Below, piece by piece: positions 5,908 through 12,143 of a stretch of DNA of 12,143 nt. The first letter of the stretch is position 1. The number at the start of each line of letters is the position of its first letter. The notes below the pieces were generated by a model that made no database searches, was not told the origin of the DNA, and worked only from the letters and a program-made list of their open reading frames with translations. The position numbers and the translations under genes are program-made. The stretch is from Candidatus Heimdallarchaeota archaeon (GTDB taxonomy: Archaea > Asgardarchaeota > Heimdallarchaeia > Heimdallarchaeales > Kariarchaeaceae), in NCBI GenBank assembly GCA_027016475.1, contig JALUTL010000213.1, forward strand, positions 1-12,143, written 5' to 3'.

Positions 5908-8028
5908 ATGATCAAAGATACAGTGCTTCTAACTATATTGATGCTTTTGATTGTCAACGGCATAATAGTTCCATATAATAGCTCTATTGGCAATCCATAT
6001 GTTCAAAATAATACAGTTAAATCCAACCAAGTGCTTGCCGTAAACAATGAATATAATTCCAATATGGCGGTAAGTCTCAACTATACCCAAAAAGAGCTGG
6101 TTGAAATTAACAACACGGTTAATTCAGTTTCATTCAATCCAGTAGATAAACCGTCAAACATCAATTTTAAAGACATTAATTTAGAAAAAAGAGATTTGGG
6201 TACAAATATAAGCAAATGGATTGACAACAGTAATGAAAGCTATGGAATAACTCTCATAGACTACGGTACCTTATTTGTTATCAAGGGGCAGGAAAGCTTC
6301 GCATACCTAGAACAAGAGCTAAATGTGAATCTGTATAGCAACAACACAATTTTTGAATTTCAATTACAAAAAAATCAAGTCAATTTTGATCAAAATGATT
6401 CATTTGTAGCATCTGTCATATTGACTTTGGATTTTGAAGGAGCAAATGGTCTGTTTAATGTGTTTCTTGTCCTCCATGCGACTGAGGAAGGAAAAGAAGT
6501 ACTGTCAAGCGTGGTTGATCCAACTAGAGGAGTGCTGTATTTTTTGAATGGAACAAATCAATTTGTTATGAACCTAACACAAGTTATTGAGACAACTCCG
6601 CTTACAAATCCGAAAAAACTTTTGGGCGTATCATTTGACACAGTTACTTTCGGTAATGAAACCCTTAATTTTGAATTTGCATTTAGCAAGTTTGATTTTG
6701 TTCAAAATGTTAAAAACGTCGGTGGAATCGTAAAAATAGACAATCAAACACTCAGTGAATCTGACATCCCTTACAAAGTTCCTCAATTTTCTAATACAAA
6801 CGTAAGTTTGGCTACTTGGGTTGAAGGAAGTGTGTTTGTGGTAAGAGAAATCATCAATTCCACATCTTTTGTTGGAACCACAACAGTAAGATCCGATCAT
6901 ATTCTATTTCACGCCAGATATGAAGATTTTTACTCCTATGAAAACTGGGAGTTATCGCTTCCGTTGTTTATGAAGGATTTTACCATTTCAAGTTCTGCAA
7001 ACTTCAACAGATCGGGAAACATTGTGTATTTTCAGACATTTACCGAAATTGATTATATTGAATTTGAAGGAATGTTGCCAAAAGAAAGTAATCCCCTATC
7101 TTATGAAGCAGTACAGGGAGAAATGATAGTGGTAGATGTAGGTTCAAACCTTTCTGTTGTACGTCTATTTAACTTAACTGCCAATATTGAAGCTCAAATA
7201 AATGGAACACAAGTTTTTTTTGAAATTCCAAAGCGATGGGGTGCTCAAACGCTTTCGTTGATTGGTTATGACAAGTCCGGGTATGTTTTTCATCAGTTGT
7301 ATAAACTAACCCAGAATGTCTTGGAAATTTCTATACCAAATACAATAATGATAAATCGGTTGACATCCAATTTCATAGAATTCCATGTCACAAATCTTTA
7401 TGATGGGAATGCAATTTCAAATTTCACAGTCTATACCAATGAAACAAGATTCAAAATCAGCTATGTAGAATCTACGCTGATCATTGATCCATTTGCTTTT
7501 GATGTGGGACATCATTCAGTAAATCTTATTTTTCATTCAGAGGGCTTTAATCAGGCTCAAATCCGATTAGAGTTTGTTGTAGATGACTTTCCCATTAATT
7601 GGGAGTTGATTGAAGACAAAGGAGATGAAGTAAAAGGTATTACTTTAGTTATTTACAATTTTTCATTATACCCGAACGAATTCAAATTAACTGTACTGAG
7701 GGAAAACTATAGCCCGATTAGTTATATAATTGAGCAGAACGTCACTCAAATTCCAATTTACAGCAAATCAAATGAAACTGTCCATGTAACATTAAAACTT
7801 AGAGATTATGAAGAAACTGTGACTTACAACTTGACGTCATACCGATCATATCAGGAAACAACTTCATTGAACAGTTCGATTTATATGAATCAATCTGATG
7901 GTTCTCAAAACAGTCCTGAGGTGTTAGGTTTGAAGGAAATCAGTTCAATTGCTGTTGGAGTTACTGTCGCAGGATTAGCATTAGGTGCGAAAAAAATGAA
8001 AAATAAAGAAGATCAACTATTTTTTTGA
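5908..8028 (+). CDS. Large secreted, membrane-anchored, asparagine-glycosylated surface protein (unrecognised family)
   Basis: The 706-residue product starts with a Sec-type signal peptide or anchor (MIKD, then hydrophobic TVLLTILMLLIVNGIIVP, residues 5-22). It ends with a single probable membrane helix ISSIAVGVTVAGLALGA (about 678-694), then lysines and a short cytoplasmic tail. The bulk would lie outside the cell. I count about 27 N-x-S/T sequons, roughly one per 26 residues, well above what composition alone would give. Almost all of the ectodomain is predicted beta strand. Residues about 110-260 resemble a ConA/LamG-like sandwich; about 475-560 (NTIMINRLTSNFIEFHVTN onward) resemble an Ig-like domain. 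Both are impressions. There are very few cysteines. It could be a cell-surface adhesin or S-layer-associated protein. No enzymatic motif is seen. It converges with truA, 16 nt between stop codons. Confidence 0.85.
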   Translation: MIKDTVLLTILMLLIVNGIIVPYNSSIGNPYVQNNTVKSNQVLAVNNEYNSNMAVSLNYTQKELVEINNTVNSVSFNPVDKPSNINFKDINLEKRDLGTNISKWIDNSNESYGITLIDYGTLFVIKGQESFAYLEQELNVNLYSNNTIFEFQLQKNQVNFDQNDSFVASVILTLDFEGANGLFNVFLVLHATEEGKEVLSSVVDPTRGVLYFLNGTNQFVMNLTQVIETTPLTNPKKLLGVSFDTVTFGNETLNFEFAFSKFDFVQNVKNVGGIVKIDNQTLSESDIPYKVPQFSNTNVSLATWVEGSVFVVREIINSTSFVGTTTVRSDHILFHARYEDFYSYENWELSLPLFMKDFTISSSANFNRSGNIVYFQTFTEIDYIEFEGMLPKESNPLSYEAVQGEMIVVDVGSNLSVVRLFNLTANIEAQINGTQVFFEIPKRWGAQTLSLIGYDKSGYVFHQLYKLTQNVLEISIPNTIMINRLTSNFIEFHVTNLYDGNAISNFTVYTNETRFKISYVESTLIIDPFAFDVGHHSVNLIFHSEGFNQAQIRLEFVVDDFPINWELIEDKGDEVKGITLVIYNFSLYPNEFKLTVLRENYSPISYIIEQNVTQIPIYSKSNETVHVTLKLRDYEETVTYNLTSYRSYQETTSLNSSIYMNQSDGSQNSPEVLGLKEISSIAVGVTVAGLALGAKKMKNKEDQLFF

Positions 8029-8044
8029 AGTGAATTATTGATTC

Positions 8045-8917
8045 CTAATAGTTTTGCAACATTTGTAGTAAATTAGCCATCATAAGATTTTTCAATTCTA
8101 TAAGACTCAAAGTGGTCTCATTTTTTTCCATTGTCCTTTTTATCAGGAATGATACATTTGCAATAGCCCATTCTCGATCAACAGGTAATTCAATGTGATG
8201 CAACGTTAAAAAATATCCGGGAAGGGGTATTGCATTATATTTCGTTTGTTTCTGTAAAACAGGCAGAATTTCCGCTTCTGCCAGTTTTTTGTTAACAAGA
8301 AATCCAAGCATCCGTCGAATCTGTTCCCAACCAAAATGATCTCCAACAATTTGAAATAACAGTCCAGTTGGTGTAGATTCAACTGTAAATGAGTACAATG
8401 TGCATATATTGTTCTGTATAGCTTTTTTGTCTTTTTTTATAAAAGGAGTGAAATCATATGTCCCAATAAAGTCTATAAGCTTTAACTTTGTTGAATTGTA
8501 GACCTTATGGGGATAAAAATATTGATAGATCTTATACTTTACAGGCTTCAATTGCATTTCTTTTTGAATAGGCAATTTAGCCCATACAATGATTGAGCCA
8601 TTTTTTGGTAATTTTGAGTTTATTTTTTCAAGAACAGGTTCATGGTTGGTGCCTATAACGAAAACATTTCCTAAAGCATTCACACCTGCATCTGTTCTAC
8701 TGACAGATCTATAGCCATGTAGTTTAAAACAGCATATTAGGTGTTCACCGATAAAGGCATTTTCCAAAAAGTTTTCAATTGCAAGGCTGTGAGGCTGTCT
8801 TTGATAACCTAAGTAATAGCTACCAATATAAAACACCTTAAATGCATAGAAATAAAGTTTCGTATTGCAATTTTTACAATAATCGGGAGGGACTCTAAGC
8901 AGAGACAAAATATTCAC
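8045..8917 (-). CDS. truA: tRNA pseudouridine synthase TruA family (tRNA positions 38-40)
   Basis: TruA enzymes convert uridines of the anticodon arm to pseudouridine. The catalytic motif is present: SRTDAGVNALGNV at 73-85, with nucleophile D76 following R74-T75. The family consensus is RTDAGVHA, so the usual histidine is N80 here. Other family marks are YYLGYQRQP (34-42), the helix SLAIENFLENAF (44-55), YKIYQYFYP (about 128-136), the FIGTYDFTPFIKKDK segment and GDHFGWEQIRRMLGFLV, which matches 'G..FLW.QVR.M'. Met1 is the only methionine upstream of the core. It adds about 22 residues, including a CKNC pair, and the ATG lies inside the end of the ABCE1 gene (23-nt overlap), implying translational coupling. 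The product is about family length. Confidence 0.9.
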   Translation of the reverse strand: MNILSLLRVPPDYCKNCNTKLYFYAFKVFYIGSYYLGYQRQPHSLAIENFLENAFIGEHLICCFKLHGYRSVSRTDAGVNALGNVFVIGTNHEPVLEKINSKLPKNGSIIVWAKLPIQKEMQLKPVKYKIYQYFYPHKVYNSTKLKLIDFIGTYDFTPFIKKDKKAIQNNICTLYSFTVESTPTGLLFQIVGDHFGWEQIRRMLGFLVNKKLAEAEILPVLQKQTKYNAIPLPGYFLTLHHIELPVDREWAIANVSFLIKRTMEKNETTLSLIELKNLMMANLLQMLQNY

Positions 8918-10751
8918 CAGATGCTTTCTGTTGCTTGTCTAGTTTGCTGTTTGGCTTGTTTACTCTAGGGCGTTTAGTTTGTGGATCCGCACGGAAAGTG
9001 ATACCTTGCCCTTTCAAAAACATGTTCATTCCTTCTTTTACTGATTTAGGCTTGCTAGCCTTTCCCCAAACTCCCGGTTCTCCTTCAAAATGAATTATGC
9101 GATCCGCAATATAGCTTTGAAGAAGAAGATCATGCTCAATGATTATTCCGGCAGACTTCCTATGCAGAATCAGCCTTCGAATTGCTTTTGCAATCCTCAC
9201 ACGATCTTCTGCTGAAATAAATGCAGATGGCTCATCAATCAAATACAAATCAGCATCCTTTAGGAGACAATGGGCAATTGCCACTCTTTGCAATTCACCA
9301 CCACTTAATGTTGATAAGTTTCTTGCCATTAGTTTTTCTATATCTAAAGGTATAAGCAATTCAGTTTTAATGAATGAAGAAAACAGAGCGGCAGGATCGG
9401 CCTGTTTTAGATACTCCTCAACATTGAGCGCTAGGTTGGCTATTTCATCCATGTATTGAGGCTTGTAGCTGATGGTTATTTCCGGAGGTAGTGCATCCAC
9501 CTCCTCATTATCATCATCTTCATCATCCTGAACCCGCCTTTTTAAAAGTTCAACAGGATCATCTTGCATTGTAGGAGTCAAATGTCCAGAAATCAGTTTT
9601 ACAAATGTCGTTTTGCCTATACCGTTTGGTCCAATAATACCAACAATATCACCGTTGTACAACTCGCCTGCATCAATTTCAACGGAAAATGTCTCGTATT
9701 GCTTCGTCATTTTGCCGTATTTGATGAATGGGGAGACCCTACGGATCAACGAAACACTCAGTTCTGATTTTTGAAACTTGATCGGTTCCTCCCTAAATCT
9801 CATGTTTTCAGATGGGATATACCCCTCCAAAAAGATGTTTATTCCCTCTCTAACAGATAACGGGTGTGTAACAACACCATAAGCACCAGCAGTACCATAA
9901 TAGATATGGATATAATCGCTTAGGTAATCAAGAATTGTCAAATCATGCTCTACAACAACTACATACTTGTTCTCATCAACCAATTCCCTAATTAGTTGGG
10001 CCATTCGTAACCTTTCTCTAACGTCAAGAAAACTGCTAGGTTCATCAATAAAATAAATTTGAGCGTCCTTAAGCAATGTGGCGGCAATAGCTACCCTTTG
10101 CAGTTCACCACCACTTAATTGGTTGAGTTCTCTTGTCCATATTTTGCCCAAATTAAAATTCTGTTGAATGGTTTCTTCGTCTAAACCTCTTTCATTTACC
10201 TTTGCCAAAAGATCTTTGACAACACCTTTTGCAAATTTTGGGATAAGTTCAATGTTTTGTGGTTTTATTGACACTTTTATTTTTCCTTGCGAAAGGTCTC
10301 GAAAGTAATTCTGAAGCTGGTTACCCCTATAGTGGTGAATTATTTCCTCCCAAGATGGAGGGTTTTCATAATTCCCCAAATTGGGCTTCAATTCACCAGA
10401 TAGTATTTTAAGTGATGTAGATTTTCCTGCACCATTTTGCCCGACAAGACCTACTACCGCAGACTGTCTCGGAATTGGCATCCTATGAAGCTTAAATTGA
10501 TTTGGTCCGTATCTATGTGTAATGTCGGTCTCAAGAGATTCGGGAAGGTTTATGATATCAATAGCCTTAAATGGACATTTTTTGACACAGATTGCACATC
10601 CATTGCAAAGAATTTCAGAAATACGTGCCTTCCCATTGGCAATAATGATGCATTCTTTTCCAGTTCTGTTTACTGGGCAGAATTTGACGCATTCGAGTGC
10701 ACAATCATTGGATTTGCAACTGTCCAAATGGACGATCGCCAAACGTGTCAT
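8895..10751 (-). CDS. abce1: ABCE1/Rli1 ribosome-recycling ATPase
   Basis: ABCE1 splits ribosomes after termination and takes part in initiation. The N-terminal ferredoxin-like domain keeps all nine cysteines of the family (C12, C17, C21, C25, C34, C49, C52, C55, C59), enough for two 4Fe-4S clusters. NBD1 has Walker A GQNGAGKST (104-112), signature LSGGELQ (212-218), D236-E237 and switch H269. The hinge helix region about YYGTAGAYGVV and REGINIFLEG is typical. NBD2 has GPNGIGKTT (374-382), LSGGELQ (482-488), D506-E507 and H540. The C-terminus ITFRADP...RPRVNK...SGEYF is conserved. Two oddities: the D-loop after the second Walker B reads SAFISAED, with Ser513 instead of the expected Asp, and an acidic insertion (about 396-420, DDEDDDNEE) enlarges NBD2. 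The start matches the family exactly (MTRLAIVHLDSCK). A weak TATA-like TTTATC lies about 27-32 nt upstream. Confidence 0.97.
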   Translation of the reverse strand: MTRLAIVHLDSCKSNDCALECVKFCPVNRTGKECIIIANGKARISEILCNGCAICVKKCPFKAIDIINLPESLETDITHRYGPNQFKLHRMPIPRQSAVVGLVGQNGAGKSTSLKILSGELKPNLGNYENPPSWEEIIHHYRGNQLQNYFRDLSQGKIKVSIKPQNIELIPKFAKGVVKDLLAKVNERGLDEETIQQNFNLGKIWTRELNQLSGGELQRVAIAATLLKDAQIYFIDEPSSFLDVRERLRMAQLIRELVDENKYVVVVEHDLTILDYLSDYIHIYYGTAGAYGVVTHPLSVREGINIFLEGYIPSENMRFREEPIKFQKSELSVSLIRRVSPFIKYGKMTKQYETFSVEIDAGELYNGDIVGIIGPNGIGKTTFVKLISGHLTPTMQDDPVELLKRRVQDDEDDDNEEVDALPPEITISYKPQYMDEIANLALNVEEYLKQADPAALFSSFIKTELLIPLDIEKLMARNLSTLSGGELQRVAIAHCLLKDADLYLIDEPSAFISAEDRVRIAKAIRRLILHRKSAGIIIEHDLLLQSYIADRIIHFEGEPGVWGKASKPKSVKEGMNMFLKGQGITFRADPQTKRPRVNKPNSKLDKQQKASGEYFVSA

Positions 10752-10808
10752 TACAAGCCATGTTTTTTCAAAAATGATAAATGTTCATATCAAGAGCACA
10801 TCGTCCAG

Positions 10809-10839
10809 TTCCGCTAGGAAAACTTATTCAGCCGCTGAA
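10809..10839 (-). repeat. Two short hairpins at the 3' end of the TnpB remnant (possible IS right-end structures)
   Basis: TTCC-GCTA-GGAA at 10809-10820 and TTCAG-CCG-CTGAA at 10827-10839 are perfect small inverted repeats. The second spans the TnpB stop codon. IS200/IS605 elements carry imperfect hairpins at their ends, and the guide RNA of TnpB runs through this same 3' region, so these may be traces of either. The stems are only 4-5 bp, so chance is possible. Confidence 0.3.
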
Positions 10840-11085
10840 ATAGACCAGCCTCAGACGGCTTGGCGAGACGATTTCACCTCTATCCCATCGGGACGACCCC
10901 TTTGGGACTACTTGTTTCATGATGTTGATTGCATCATTGATGTCAGCATTCCTTTGTATTCCGCATTTTCTGCACCTCTACAAGCCCTGATACACCCTGT
11001 TGCTTTTTCTGACAGTTCCGTAGGATGAGCATCTTTGCGAAGTGTATGCCTCATCCACGAACATGGGCCATCCTTTGATCATTAG
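10828..11085 (-). pseudogene. tnpB: Decayed C-terminal remnant of an IS200/IS605/IS607-type TnpB nuclease
   Basis: On the minus strand one frame of 85 codons, ending at the TGA 10828-10830, reads FVDEAYTSQRCSSYG, then a spacer, then a TAG stop at 10978-10980, then RCRKCGIQRNADINDAINI. This is the zinc-finger plus RuvC-III signature of TnpB, normally 'VdPAYTSQrCs.CG...F.C..CG...NADvNAa.NI'. The finger's second cysteine is Tyr (codon 11020-11022) and a stop replaces a residue just before the third cysteine. The RuvC-III Asp (codon 10942-10944) is kept. Nothing upstream of this part survives: the next codon is the Pus10 stop, in the same frame. By hand count, G+C is 48% (116/240) over 10801-11040, clearly above the flanking genes. 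The gene is dead. Family-level subtype cannot be told from the remnant. Confidence 0.85.
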
Positions 11086-12143
11086 CTATTCTTTCTTGTT
11101 AAATAAACCATAATCCTCCACTTCTAAAACATCAAGCTCAATGCATTTTGATGAATTTTTTATCAGTGAAGCAATACTTGGCTCCGTTCTCCCATCGTCC
11201 CCTGAAATGAATTCTTTTATATATGCCCCACCTTGAGCCGTAATTGTTAATTCTAGATGGAAATCGTCAATTTGTTTAACTTTAATTCCATAAATAGTTT
11301 TTTCTCTTGTCAAATCAGCCCTACGATGAGATACACGTATTGGTGTACGCTGGCGGATACTGTGAGGCTTGTTTCCAAATTCTTTCAGCAAGGGGAAATA
11401 TTTCGATTCCATCGGTTGTTCAAGCTGAATCAATGCGCGATACGTTTTTTTAGTATTTGACGATGTTTCTTTCAATGTTTTTATTGTGTTTTTGTTTGTA
11501 TATTTTAAATTTGAGATTTTCACCAAATCAGATTTGTTTACAGCTTCCATAGCAATAGCTAAATTAACTCGACGTTTTTTCGGATGATGGAGTTCAATGA
11601 CAAATGGGCGTCCCTCACCCAACATCAATGCATCGACATCTTCCCTACCAGCTCCATGAAAACTACTCGATTTTGCCTGGTGCATATTCAATAACGGATC
11701 TGCAACAATTTCTTCTACCGAAATAGGATATTGCTTACCAGAATACTGACAACGATCACACCCTTTTCCTTTGCATTTTCGACAGGGCCACTTAGTTTGG
11801 GGAATCCCTCGAGTGTGTTTAGTATACTTTCCAAGAATGAATACAGGTTGAACAAAAAAAGAAAATCGGATTTTCAGCTTTGAAGTAATTTGCAGATGGA
11901 CGGTTACGTCAGGGGTTTCAAAATTTGGTTCAACACGTAGCCTTTCTGAAATGTGTAACCCAACTTCCCTAGCAATTTCTTGTTTGAGCAACATCAATGA
12001 AGCATTGAGGTCTTTGAGTTTGTTTTCTTTTTCTTGAATTTGTGAGGATTTTATAGAAACACCAACAAGAAAGTCCGTAAATTCATAAGCGGAAAGTTTA
12101 TTGACAATGGTTTCAGTTAACTCAATCGCTTTGTCCACTAACC
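11086..12143 (-). CDS. pus10: tRNA pseudouridine synthase Pus10 (tRNA positions 54/55), N-terminus cut by window edge
   Basis: Archaeal Pus10 makes pseudouridine 54 and 55 in the T loop of tRNAs. The visible 350 codons include a THUMP-like region, the cysteine cluster C119-x2-C122-x4-C127-x2-C130 (after GIPQTKW, followed by SGKQYPISVEEIV), the catalytic motif GREDVDALMLGEGRPFVIE (164-182) with probable nucleophile D167, and the C-terminal signature YIKEFISGDDGRTEPSI. Numbering counts from the GTG at 12138. That GTG is unlikely to be the true start: the frame stays open to the window edge, and the family is usually about 390-420 residues with a further N-terminal CxxC segment that is missing here. 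The C-terminus is complete. It is the first visible gene of the minus-strand block leading to ABCE1 and TruA, separated from ABCE1 by the TnpB scar. Confidence 0.95.
   Translation of the reverse strand, partial: LVDKAIELTETIVNKLSAYEFTDFLVGVSIKSSQIQEKENKLKDLNASLMLLKQEIAREVGLHISERLRVEPNFETPDVTVHLQITSKLKIRFSFFVQPVFILGKYTKHTRGIPQTKWPCRKCKGKGCDRCQYSGKQYPISVEEIVADPLLNMHQAKSSSFHGAGREDVDALMLGEGRPFVIELHHPKKRRVNLAIAMEAVNKSDLVKISNLKYTNKNTIKTLKETSSNTKKTYRALIQLEQPMESKYFPLLKEFGNKPHSIRQRTPIRVSHRRADLTREKTIYGIKVKQIDDFHLELTITAQGGAYIKEFISGDDGRTEPSIASLIKNSSKCIELDVLEVEDYGLFNKKE

Noticed and set aside
8895..8917. Frameshifted fusion of ABCE1 and TruA
   Set aside because: Both proteins have complete, family-typical ends: ABCE1 closes with SGEYF and TruA opens with its own ATG. 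A short coding overlap explains the arrangement.
10522..11028. Open frame of 168 codons on the plus strand, with a shorter one at 10437-10817
   Set aside because: They are antisense to the highly conserved ABCE1 N-terminus and to the TnpB remnant, whose minus-strand frames give clear family motifs. The plus-strand translations show no domain pattern.
12136..12138. GTG as the real start of Pus10
   Set aside because: The frame continues open past it to the window edge and the product would lack the N-terminal part usual for the family, so the gene is treated as cut by the window.
1..12143. CRISPR array, rRNA, riboswitch or intact insertion sequence
   Set aside because: No regularly spaced repeats, rRNA-like conserved stretches or complete transposase frame were found on either strand; the only mobile-element trace is the TnpB remnant.

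Overview
This window looks like chromosomal DNA from an archaeon, most plausibly an Asgard archaeon of the Heimdallarchaeia type. The archaeal markers are a TFIIB-type transcription factor, the small subunit of the D-family DNA polymerase, archaeal Pus10 and TruA, ABCE1/Rli1, and TATA elements about 20-35 nt upstream of several start codons, as in leaderless archaeal transcription. The Asgard assignment is an inference. It rests on low G+C, a stand-alone roadblock/LC7 protein, an adjacent protein that resembles a eukaryotic longin/DENN module, and a heavily glycosylatable surface protein.

Left part (1-2352): the last 33 codons of an unrecognised gene, a divergent TFB with a clear zinc ribbon, and convergent to it a KaiC/RecA-fold protein whose P-loop is destroyed. 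A tRNA-Arg(CCU) gene lies on the minus strand just upstream of the KaiC-like gene. Middle (2353-5790): a roadblock/LC7 protein, then a 284-residue protein read here as a candidate uDENN/longin plus cDENN protein, a possible regulator of small GTPases. It ends in a 4-nt convergent overlap with the PolD small subunit (DP1). DP1 is divergent from a 706-residue secreted, membrane-anchored protein with about 27 N-glycosylation sequons (5908-8028).

Right part (8045-12143, all minus strand): Pus10 (cut by the window edge), a decayed TnpB remnant, ABCE1, and TruA, whose start overlaps the end of ABCE1 by 23 nt. This is a translation and tRNA-modification cluster: two pseudouridine synthases flank the ribosome-recycling ATPase. 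The TnpB scar (10828-11085) is G+C-richer than its surroundings (hand count 116/240, 48%, over 10801-11040). It keeps the TnpB zinc-finger and RuvC-III signature but has an in-frame stop and a lost zinc cysteine.

The points most worth following are the DENN-like protein beside the roadblock protein, the KaiC-like protein with every P-loop residue replaced, the TnpB scar with possible end hairpins, and two departures in ABCE1 (altered second D-loop, acidic insertion in NBD2). No CRISPR array, rRNA or intact insertion sequence was seen.
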